NCBI GenBank assembly: GCA_013399895.1
Contig: VXBA01005478.1
Coordinates: 92,679 to 156,678, forward strand
Origin: Serilophus lunatus
Lineage: Eukaryota > Chordata > Aves > Passeriformes > Eurylaimidae
Reading direction: 5' to 3'
Length of the DNA stretch: 64,000 bases
A program made the position numbers and the translations under genes. This document shows positions 25,401-37,400 of this stretch, one piece after another; position 1 is the stretch's first letter, and each line of letters opens with the position of its first letter. Under the pieces are notes generated by a model that made no database searches, was not told where the DNA came from, and was given only the letters and a program-made list of their open reading frames with translations.

Positions 25401-28400
25401 CCTCACAGGGAAGCATTTCTTCCCATTATCCCATCTATCCCTGCCCTCTGGCAGTGGGAAGCCATTCCCCCTTGTCCTATCACTCCATGCCCTCTTCATA
25501 GCCAGTCTTGTTCTTCCATCTTTCTTGTGGTGCAGAACACTAAGTATGGGTCAGAAACTGGAGGAATGTCTGTCACAGGAGATCCCAGGCTTGAGGGGGA
25601 GATGGTTCTCCCAGAACAGCCCAGGAATTGAGGCATCTCAGGGAAGTGTCTGGAGTCATGAGCTTGCAGCAAATTTTGGCTCTCTTTAGGTTGCTTGTTT
25701 TAGTCAAAATTGGAGGTTCTTCGGGCCAAACATTTCACTTGCTTCCTGTGAGAGCTGCTCCAAACACCTTTACAGCCTGGGCAGAGCAGGTTCAGGTCAC
25801 AAGGAGCTTGTACATCCCAGAGGGTCCCTGTGCCAGCTGCTGGGCTGCTTCCTACTGCTGCTTTTCCTCGTTCCTGGGAGGTTTTCCAGCTGCTGTTCCC
25901 CATGCCAGGGTGCCCTTGTTCTGCCTCTGTCCCATCCCAGACACTCAGTTATTTTGGGTTTCTCCCCCAGCTGGAGCCTACAGGCAGAGATTGTCCCATC
26001 TGGTTCATTGCAGCATTTCCCTGGAGCAGTGGGAAAAGCCATGCTGGATGGCACTGAATTCCCACTTCCTTTGGGTCCTCAGGTTCCTTTAAAGTGGAGT
26101 GCATAGAAAATAAAGCTGAGTGAAAAGATGAGGAGCTGTGGCTTATGCTTAGTTTAACAATTAAACCATGGAAACTTTGGAGCTCTGACATGGGGCAGGA
26201 GAGCCAGGCAGGATTCTCTCCCCCAGGTCCCTGCCAACAGCCCTCCTGGCTCAGCTCAAAAATAGAGAAGAGCCCTTCTCCCCCAGCTTGCTTTGTATTT
26301 TTAAAATCATTGTGGTTTTTTGTTCTGTTTTCTTTAAATAATTTTCTAAAAAGTTGAAACTGTAGAACTGGGGTTTTTTTACCCAAAGAAGAAAACTGAA
26401 AGATGAGTGAGACGTTGTGGTTTGGAGCACCAGTTGTAAATAAAGGTTTTTTGGGTGCTCCAGCATGCCAGGCTTTCCCACCTGGAGAGCACAAGTGCTC
26501 CTTGCAAAGAGCAGGATGTGTTTGTTCATGTTATTCCAAGGATAACCTGTGTCACTGTATATTGTGCTGATATATATATATGTATGTGAGATATATAAAG
26601 CTGAACTGGCTCAGCTCTGGTCTCTGCTGCATCCCCAGCTCTACCCTCATTTTTGGGCAAATCTCTCAGTCTGTAGAATAGCAGAAAGGGTTTTGTTCCC
26701 TAGAGAGGCTTTGAGGTTTAACATTTATAAAATGCTTTGAGATCTGCAGATAAAGGAAAGCCAGGGAATAACCAGTGCCCAGGGCTGTGCAAAGGAGCCC
26801 CGTGGATCACCGTGGCAGAGGCAGGATTGGATGGAGGTGGCTTTGTGAGAGGGCAAACAGCTGCTCCAGCTGCAGCCCTGGTTGGGAGCCCAGCGAGCAG
26901 GAGGGATGCTGAGCTGGACTTTGGAAGGGCTCCTGTCAAGGAGGTCATATCATGGAATCCCACAATGGTTTGGGTTGGAAGGGACTTTAAAGATCATCCA
27001 ATGCCACCCCTTGCCATGGGCAGGGACACCTCCCACTGTCCCAAGTGGCTCCAACCTGGCCTTGGACGCTTCCAGGGATGGGGCAGCCACAGCTTCTCTG
27101 GGCACCCTGTGCCAGGGCCTCCCCACCCTCATCTGTGGATCAGAGCACGACTGAGCCATTTGTGTGAGTTTTTCCAGGGCTCCCTGGGAGCGATCCTGCT
27201 CTGGAAGAGAAGCTGCCGACTTGCTCTCTGCGCTCCGGGCAGCGCTTTCATAAAATCCCCTGGTAAAACTGATCCACTCCATAAACTTCATTAACTTTCC
27301 TTTCACTGCCTCTGCCTGTCCCCAGACAAAGGCAGGCAGGGGTGGGCAGGACGAGGAGCCGGAGCTGCTCCTCCCCGAGCTGCGGGTGGGAGGGAGGGAG
27401 GAGTGCGGGAGCTCGGGGCGCTGAGCGCAGCGTGCGGGGCTCCTCGGCTGCTCCACGGCCATGGCAAACCACAAGAAGCTCTTCGGGGGTAGGTCTTCCT
27501 TGCCAGACATCTGGCAGTGCCGGGATTTTTTGCCAGAGGGTGGGAGGATGGAGTGTGAAGGAGTCGTTTGCAGTGGGGCGGTCGGGGGCTGTGCGCTGGA
27601 GGGATTTGGAGGCAGGTAGGCTGGAGTGTCAGGCTGGAAGCGTGTATCCTCTTTCCCACTCTGTGGGTACTTGCCTTTTGGTGCTGCTGTGCTTTTGGGC
27701 AGGAACAGAGAGAGTTAAAGCTGCTTGAGAGCACACGACCGTGTTTTGGGAGCAGGGACAGCTCAGCTTTGTCTGCTGCCTCCCTGTGTCCCCCAGAGCG
27801 GGTGCCCAGGTCACTTAAAAGTCACATCTGTGGTGAGGGCAGGACAGGGGAGGACAAGGGGACACAGGTGGACCCCTGGCTGGCTCCAGCACCCCCTGAA
27901 GTTTGTTGCCAGCCGAGTGTGCCCTGGGTGGGGGTGACCCTTGGTCCCCACAAAGGGAGCCAGTCACTGGCACGGTCAGTGCTGTGCAGGATGCACACGG
28001 CTTGGGGGGGGGGGGGCTTTGCCCTACAAGGGGCTTGTGGGATGGTTTTTATTCCAGCTGGTTTAGAAATGGATCAGACTGATGCACAGCTCTCTGGAGA
28101 TGGTCTGGCTTAGATCTGAGTGGCTCGTGTGTGTCGTGTTTTAACTTGAGAGAAACCAGTTTGTCAGAATTGCTGCAAGTGGTGCCCGCTTTGGACTGAG
28201 ATAGGGTACAGGGGCTGCTGTGCTGGTGGGGAAACCTGCACCTCTTGGTTTGAAAGAAACATGGGCTTGTGTTTAGGGAGGCAGCATCCTGTGTGCAGAC
28301 CATGTTCCCTCTGGGATGCTGGGGAGCAGCTGAGGCTTTGGGATGCTGTGAGACAAGGGGGGGAATATGCAGAATGGACAAAACTGTGCAAGCCCAGAAG

Positions 28401-31400
28401 CAGGATCCCATCAGCACCCTGGTCTAGTGGAAAGTGTCCCTGCCCATGGCAGGGGGTAGAATGAGGAGAGCTTTAAGGTCCATTCTGGGATCCTGTGAGA
28501 GTTAAAGCTCCGTGCCTGAGGTCACCAGAGGTTGGGTTATGCTCCTTGTCCTGACCAGAGCAGTGTGGACAGGACCTGGGTAAACAACCCTTTGAGTGCA
28601 ATGGATCCTGAGCACAGGGAGGTTTACACCAGCTTGTTTCCCTTTGATTCTGTGGGTGGAGCAGCCAGAGCAGCTTTCACAGGGGTGTTGTCCCCCCCCA
28701 GCCTGTGCCCTGCTCCCTCTGCCCCATGGCAGCAGAGATAGGCTCTGAGAGGCAGGAGTTGTGGGACTGTGGTTTTGCAAACCAGCTGCTGGCTGAGGTC
28801 TTCCTCTTCCCATCCATCCTGGCTTGCCCCATCTTGGGGGCTTCTGGGGCACGTTGTGCTCCAAATGGGGAACTGATTTTCTTTGGGTTTCCTGCTGTCT
28901 TACATGTTCAGCAGCCCCTGGAAAGTCCAGCAAGCCCCAGAACTCACTCAAGATAAATGCAGGGCAAGAGAAGGGCCCTTTCCTTCCAGAGTGGAGAGTG
29001 TTGCCATGCCTTGAGCCACCTAATGAACCTGGTGCAGTGAGAATCCAAAGAGAGTGAGGATCCAGAGGGAGATTATTCCACAGCCAGAGTGGCCCTGGAT
29101 CTCCCTGGAGCAGAGATGGAAGCTGCTCATGTACTGGAGTCAGTCCACTCGTTTGGAGGTGACTTTGGACCTTCTTGGTTTCCTTGCAGCTAAGAGTGAC
29201 TGCTTTATTTTTCCCCTTCTCATTTTTGTATATATATATTTTCTTTTCAAAGTTGCATTTGAAAACTCAGCCACTTTTCTTCAGGACAGAAGCTTCTCAT
29301 CCATAAGAATGGTGAGCTCAGCTCTCATCATCCCAGCAAACTGCAGCTCCAGTTTTTTAACTGATGCAGCTCTTTTTGTTCAGGGAGGAAAACATTCCTT
29401 TGACCTTCTCATAGTTAAGAGAAAGCAAGCTTTGAGAAAAATATCAGAGAAGCTTGTTAATGGTCAATTTTCCTAGACAGTTTTATTGGGATTCCTGGTA
29501 ATAAATGTTAGTGCTTGGCTTGACAAAAGCACTAGAAATCGAACCATCATGTAGAGGAAACACAGACAAGATAATCTAAGAGGTCTCTTTTTGTCTCCAG
29601 GTTGTTGTGAGCAGCACAGCACTGATGTGTGAGCACTCACAGGGCTGGGGTGTGGGGGTGAGGCCAGGCTGGATGCTGCTGGGGGTTTGCAATGCTGGCT
29701 GTGGAACAGGGAGAGAAAACCCACTGTCACTTTCCCAGCATCACCCAATGACAGTCAGTGTGTGCCCAGGGTAATGTGGAAGATGTCAATAAAAATAATA
29801 AAACCTGCTTTCCTGAGATCTCTGTGGGGCTTCCAAGGGAAGTGCACTGGGGTTTTTCAGGGCTTTTTCAATTGTCCACCACGGGAGATCAAACCAAGCA
29901 GCACCAGCCACTGCTGAGTGATGCCAAAGCAGCACCCAGGAAATGGTTTGAAAAGCACAGGCAGGAAAAAGTGTTGGTTAGTCTTGGAAAAGAGAGGAGC
30001 TGTGAGGGAGGATCCGTGCTACACATGGAGTGCCATCTACTGGCACCTCAGCCGTGCCACTGTGTGTTACCCGGGGACCGGGGGGCCCTGCGTGGGGCAG
30101 AGCTCGGTGCCTGATTGAACTCGGAGGGTGGGCTCCCCTTGGCTCCTTCATCATGTCCTCCCTGCCCCTGCTTGGAGTCCCTTGCAGCACGAGGAGCCCA
30201 GCAGCACCCGCCTGAGCTGGGGCCTCGTGCTGTTCCTCCGTGACTGGTTTCACACGGGACCCACGTTGGCAGGACCTGTGCCATCCTCCGTCCTCTCCTC
30301 TCCCTTGAGCTGCCCCAGATGCTTTTCTACATCCCAAACCACATCAGGTGGCACATCCAGGTTTGTAAAACCCACCCTTCCCACCAGCTTGATCCCTTAT
30401 TTCCTTCCACCAGCATTTGGGCTGAGGCACTGCTTGGAGCTGGGGTGTGTGAGCTGGTTTTAGGGACAAGGGGAGCTGGTGCACGAGGGACTGGAGGAAC
30501 TTCTTGGTGTCCCCTGACCAGTGGATGATTAGAAACAGAGTCTCAGGGGCTGATTGGCAGCATAAACCTGTGGTGTGAAGCATTGTTGATTCCTACCAAA
30601 GTCAAGAGGCTGGGCCCTGCTCTGATGGCTCTGTGCCACAGGGACCATAAACCTTGGTAGTCCTTTAAGCTGATGATTTTGGGTTGGGTTTTTTCCCAGG
30701 AAAGCTTTTCCTGTGGCTTGTCCTTTTGGCTTTAGGGCTATCAGTGAAATTTGGGACATGGGGCATGGTTTTACAAAGCTGTGGATTCTTTCGGGGGAAG
30801 GGACAAATGAACATCATGAAGTGTTTATGTTTAAAGAGGGGTGAAAAAAAGATGTGTGGTCTGTGGACATGGTGCCCTGTAGTAGCAAGTGGGTTGAATT
30901 CAGTCCTTTTTAATGCAATTTAAATAATCAATGGTCTATTCAAATTACAGAAATATTTGGCAGAGCTCTAATTAGGTCACATCTGTCTTTAAATTGTTCT
31001 TCAGGTAAATATCTCACTGTGTGGTGTCACGTGGACCAATTCTGTGAGAGCTGGTGTCTGGGAGGGAAAACTCCTTGACTGTACATGCAATTATCCCCAA
31101 AATTCTGCAACTGGTATACTCTGGCCCTGGGGTTTTTCTTTAGGGATGCTTTAGTAAGCCTTGTATATGAGTAAGGCTTGTGTACTGTGGGCATATCCAG
31201 CTACTGAAGTCTGCAGTCCTGAGGTTATTGGCTGTAACTGGGCATGGCTGGGGGCTTTGTTGGCAGGCCAGGGTGGCATCCTGATCCCACTGTGCCCCTC
31301 ATCGTGTCCAGTGCTCACCTGGGGAAGGAGAAAGCAGAAAGACACAACTTCTGCCGTGGTGACCGGAGCCTGGAGGTTATTAGCGAGCAGAAGCCGGGGC

Positions 31401-34400
31401 TGAGGGAGGGAGGCAGGTGGTGGTGAGAACACTTTGTTTGGGAAAGTTTTTCTCATTGTGTCCAACAATTCCTCTTAGATGATCCTTCCTGTGGGGCTGA
31501 ATCATCGTCTCGGTGACCACGTTGGCTCCCGGGCCTCATCCTGTGCCGGGGATCCCGCACTGCCCCGAGGCCCTCAGGGTGCTGGGCTGCCCAGCACCCC
31601 ACAGGATTGCAGAACAGCCACTCCTGACTGTCTTTCCCTCCCCTTTGGGGTGGGTTTTTGCCCCAGGAGGTTTGCAGGGAAGGTGTAGAGGACGGAGCGC
31701 ACAAGTCATTAACCACCATCCTTCTCTAAGAGGAGGCTCACAAACAAGCTCCCAAGGCCACACTGATGGTGTCTACGTGTGTTTGGCCCTTTCCCCGTGT
31801 AATTTCCCCATTTTTTGGAAGCAGGCCTTAATTTGTCTAATTTTTAACAGCCCCTGGCCTCCCTGCCTGCAGGTCTGTGGCAGTGCAGGGCTGGGAGGGC
31901 TCACGTACACACGGCTGGCACCACACTCTCCCTGCCCTCTGCCAAGGCAAGCCTGGCTGTTTGATCTCAAATGCCTCCCTGGCAAACGCTCTGGGGGGAT
32001 TTTTGGTCAGTTCTAAGTAAACACACTTTAGTCCCCAGTTTTCTTGTTTGATGAGTAATGGAAACCAAGTGACAAGAGATCTCTATTCCCCAGCAAAAGG
32101 CCGGTGTTCTGGTTGCATCTCTGAGGCCATAATCTGATTTTACATTGCAAATTAAACAATACTTGGAAAGATGCAAATCAGAGCGGAAATAGAGGGAGAT
32201 GCTACTCAGTGAAGGAGTGGGGGTGTTGCACCTACTGGGTGCATCTGCGTGGGTGTGCAAAATACACCACGGCCTGAGGAACATGAAAGGTCACCCAGGG
32301 CATCCCAGGGGACTCAGTGTTTCATTCCTCGCTGGCTCCAGGCTGCTGAGTTCACCCATTCACTCAGCAAAAAGGATCCTCTCTCTGGACAGCAATCTGT
32401 GTGTGAGTGTGCAGCTTTCGTGAGCGTGCAGCTCTGTGGTAAAATAAATGAGCTGGAAAAACCAGGATGTGGATTTACTCTTGCTCTTCTCCCTAAAGCT
32501 TTCTGTTTAATGGGATGTAACCCTGGCTTTGTGAATAGCCCTAGATCTACTGAATTTAAATTGTTTTGGGGTAGCAAATGTTTTGATGATGTCAAATGCA
32601 TGTGAGGCACAACACAAGTGAAGGTTCTCTATGGGGCTGTCTGAGCATCTCAGTTCACCTGGGGAGAGTGGATGGAGAGCAGCCCTGGGCAGAAGGACTT
32701 GAAGGTGTTGGTGGGTGAGAAGCTCCACAAGCCCAGAACCCCCCATGCCCTGGGCTGATCCCCCAGTGTGGGCAGCAGGAGAGGGGGGGACTCTGCCCCT
32801 CTGCCCCCTCAGGTGAGACCCCACCTGCAGAGCTGCTGCAGCCCTGGGGAACAACAGCACAAAGACATGGAGCTGCTGGAGAGAGTCCAGAGGAGACCAT
32901 GGAGATGCTCCAAGGGCTGGAGCCCCTCTGCTCTGGAGCCAGGCTGGGAGAGCTGGGGGTGTTCAGCTGGAGAAGGGAAGGATCCAGGGAGAGCTTGGAG
33001 CCCCTTCCAGGGCCTAAAGGGGCTCCAGGAGCTGGAGAGGGACTGGGGACAAGGGATGGAGGGACAGGACACTGGGAATGGCTTCCACTGCCAGAGGGCA
33101 GGGATGGATGGGATATTGGGAAGGGATTGTTGGCTGTGAGGGTGGGGAGGCCCTGGCACAGGGTGCCCAGAGAAGCTGTGGCTGCCTCATCCCTGGAAGT
33201 GTCCAAGGGCAGGTTGGATGAGGCTTGGAGCAACTTGGGATAGTGGAAGATGTCCCTGCCCATGGCAAGAGGCAGGACAAGATGAGCTTTAAGATCCTTT
33301 CCAACCCAAACCATTGTGGGATTCCATGACTGCAGCTCCCAGGAACCCACAGAGGTCCTGTAGACATGTGTGAGATTCAGACTGGGGCCTCCTGAGTGCC
33401 CTGAGTCTGATGTTCTGATCAAGGACATAACTCTTCATTTAATGGGATTTCATTCATGAGATTCATTCATGGGATTTAATATTTAATTAATAGAATGGAA
33501 CATTGTCACACTGCACACCTGGAGCAGTGAGAAGCTGTGTGTTGGCAGTGCCTGGTTATCTCGGGGTGCAGGACTGTGGGTTTGTGACAGCGTGGCACTG
33601 CTGGTGCCCATGGCTGCAGTTCCCTGCACCGAGATTTATCACCCTGAGTCAGTACCTACATTCCAGGCACGAGTGTGCCCCCAGCCCCTGTCACAAAGCA
33701 CTTTGGGGAGGGCTGAGGTGCTCTGTGGCACCCATGGAAGGAGGGAACCACAGGGTTGGGTCTGAGCCAACTCCTTGCTCGTCTGCAGGGTTGTTTTTAT
33801 CCCAAGCTGTTTCCAGCACCTGCAGGAGGCTCGTTGTCCCCAGGGTTTGGAGCAGCCCCTCGTGCTCTCCCACCCTCCCTGGCTGCTGTCACCTGCTCTG
33901 TCACAGAGGGACCACAGGGCTGTCCAGGCAGTGGGGGTCCTGCTGTCACCTCACACTGGATGTGTTTCCATCTGTGAGGAGGGAGCAGAGCTGCTCCTCC
34001 AAAACACAACCTGACCCGAGGTGTAGCAAAGGAAAAGCCCCTTCTCCGACACCTGTTTGGGCTCTGCCCCAGCCCAGTGTTACTCTTGGTCCATGTCCCT
34101 GCACTTCTGTCCCTTAGACCTTCCTTGACACCCTGCTTCTTGCAGGGCTGTGGGGCATGGATGGACACTGGGGATGAGGGCTGTGGGGAGGTTTATCCTG
34201 GACAGGCTGAGGACAAGGGCCTCGGTGGGTTTGTCCCACAGGCTGGTGACCTTTAGAAAGCACCGACTGCTCCAGCCCTGTGTTATCCCCCATCCCCTTC
34301 TCACGCCGCTCCTTTGTGCTCGTGTTTGGTCATTGCTGGCTTTTGTTTTTACAGCTGGGGGAAGTGTTTTGAGCTTTAAAGTTTATTTTCTTCCCTCTGG

Positions 34401-37400
34401 TTGTCGTCACAGGTTTGTTTTCTTTCTCCGTGTGGCATCTTGCTGGCTCTCCTGGGGGCTGGGAGAGGGGATTGTCTGCTCTCCGTGAGTTTCTGCTGGA
34501 GGGAGTGGGATCTTCCCTGCATTTGGGAGGCCCAGTGGCCTCACTGCCTTCACTTGCTCTCAGTAACTTTGTGTTATCACAGAATCCCATAATAATTTCA
34601 GTGGGAAGGGTCGCTAAGCTCATCTCATTCCTCACCTTGCCATGGGCAGGGACACCTCCCACTATCCCAGGTGGCTCCAACCTGGCCTTGGACACTTCCA
34701 GGGATGGGGCAGCCACAGCTTCTCTGGGCACCCTGTGCCAGGGCCTCCCCACCCTCACAGCCAACAATCCCTTCCCAATATCCCATCCATCCCTGCCCTC
34801 TGGCAGTGGAAGCCATTCCCTGTGTCCTGTCCCTCCATCCCTTGTCCCCAGTGCCTCTCCAGCTCCTGGAGCCCCTTTAGGCTCTGGAAGGGGCTCCAAG
34901 CTCTCCCTGGATCCTTCTCTTCTCCAGCTGAACACCCCCAGCTCTCCCAGCCTGGCTCTATGGCAGAGGGGCTCCAGCCCTTGGAGCATCTCCATGGTCT
35001 CCTCTGGACTCTCTCCAGCAGCTCCATGTCTTTGTGCTGTTGTTCCCCAGGGCTGGAGCAGCTCTGCAGGTGGGGTCTCACCTGAGGGGGCAGAGGGGCA
35101 GAATCCTCCCCTCTCCTGCTGCCCACACTGGGGGATCAGCCCAGGGCACGGGGGGTTCTGGATCCCAGTGCACACAACCAGGACATGTGGAGCTTCTCAC
35201 TCACCAGCACCCCCAAATCCTTTTCCTCAGGGTTGCTATCCCTCCCTCCATCCATCCATCCATCCATCCATCCATCCATCCATCCATCCATCCATCCTTC
35301 CAGCTCTATTTTATTAGTTTAATAAATCCTGTCAATTTGACCCATCCTCCAGGAATAGAACAGCCCAACAATTCACCTCTGGCACAAACTTTGGAACTCT
35401 GGGTCCAGTCCTTGACCATGCTGTGGACACAGGTGTTGTCTGTGGCCTGGTGCAGCCCTGTCCCACCACTGGCACCATGTGCAGTCATTTTACAAGGCCT
35501 TGATGAGGTTTGGGCTGGCCCAGGTGATTTATTTCCTTGAGGATGACTTTAAGCAGGCAAAGCTTTGTTTTGATAATCATAAAACCTGTAGGTCTGCACA
35601 TAACACTTGTGTCTAAAGTGAAGGACACTTGAATTTACTTGTTGGATTTGGTTGGTTTCTCCCAAGTCTTCCTCACCCCTGTCCCAGGCACTGATAATTA
35701 TTATTGTTTATGGACGTGATGGATTGTTGATGTGTCCTGTGCAGGGCCAGGAGTTGAACTCAATAATCCCTGTGGGTCCCTTCCAGCTCAGGATAATTCT
35801 GTGATTCTGTTACTGGGATGTCACACCAGCACTCCCAAAACCAGCCCAGGGGCTGCCTTGGGCTGCCCTGTCCTTTGGGGGCCGTTTCAGTGACATTAGA
35901 GCATTGTGCAAAAGACCAGGAGTAACCAAAGTTACTCACAAAGTTGGCTCTTTTCCCTTCTTTCAGGCTTTGTTTGGTGTTGTAGGTTTAATTTCTCACC
36001 ATACTCATCCCTCATCCCCCCCAAAAAAATGAGGAAAGGATGATTTTTCCCCACTCCTTGCCTGTTTCTCTCGGATCTTACCCCAACCCCAAACATTTCC
36101 TAGAACCCATCTTTGAGTGTGCAGGAACTGCTGAAGTGGAATATGGCACAAGAGACGCCAGAGCAGATGCTGAGCAGAGGGAATTAATGATCACCCAAGT
36201 GGTGGCATCAGCTTTTTTTAAGTCAAAAATTATCCCTGAATGTGTGTTTGGGGTGGGAGTAGTGCAGTAGCAGGAGCTTCTCTGGCACATAGATGTGTGT
36301 AGGGTGGATGTGCGTGTCTTGCCTTTGAGCTCTCTGTTCGTTCATCAGCACAGAGACAAACAGGCAGAATGTGCCCCACCTGTGTTGGCCTGATGTGTTT
36401 AACGTGGGCACAAGTGTGTGTGTGTCCCCTTGGGGTCCCTGGTCTGGGGATGGTCTCACTGCCCTCCACTGTTCTGGGCTGTCCTGGTCCAGAGCATCTA
36501 TTTATGGAGTCCAGGAAAGTCCTGAGCTGGAAGGGACCTCCAAGGATCCTCCAGTGCCACCCCTGTCCCTGCACAGACACCCCAACAATCCCACCCTGTC
36601 CCTCAGAGCGTTGTCCAAACCCTCCTGGAGCTCTGGCAGCCTTGGGGCCGTGACCAAACCCTGGGGAGCCTGGGCAGTGCCCAACCCCCCTCTGGGGGAA
36701 GAACCTTGCCCTGAGATCCATCCCAAGCCCTGACACAGCTCCAGCCCTTCCCTGGGCTCCTGGCCCTGGTCCCAGAGAGAAGTACCACCTGTCCCACTTG
36801 CTCCTCCTGGACAGGTCAGGAGGCAGCAGCACATTCCAGCCCCTCTGCCACGGACAGGGGCACCTTCCACTAGACCAGGTTGCTCCATGCCCTGTCCAGC
36901 CTGGCCTGAACACTCCCAGGGCAGCAGAACAGCTGAGCTTCACTGTCTCAACCAGTCAGTTTTGGTCCAACCTCAACCTTCCAGGCAGTGTAGGGGCTAA
37001 AAACATCCCCTTGAGCAGCCCCAAGAGCAGGGCCCTGCAGGGTGGCATTGCCAGGAACCCTGTGCTGCCCTCCAGGTGCTCGGGGTGGGTTTTTCATCCC
37101 CCTTCCCTTTTTTTTTTTTAATTGTTTTGTCGTGTGCCAGGAAAAGGAAGTGACCAAATTGTATAGTCCCATCCACAGTCCACGTCCTGTAAACAGCTCC
37201 TTCCACTCACAGCTGTTTTTTCCTATTTGGGGGCGGATGGGTCTGGTAAATAAACAGAGCTGGGAACCACTTCCAGCCCCCCTTTCTTTCCCCTGGCAGG
37301 GCTCTCCCTGCAGCCCCAGCCTCTCCCAGGGGGTGCCTGGCTGGGTTGTTCCTCCTGAGTGGTGATGGTGGCTCTGAGGAGCCAACCCTCACCAGGAAAA

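Noticed and set aside
34415..35317. 300-codon open frame on + and 281-codon open frame on - over the same region
   Set aside because: Both run through an inverted CR1 copy and the CATC microsatellite. Similar frames recur at every type A CR1 copy, so they reflect repeat composition, not a gene.
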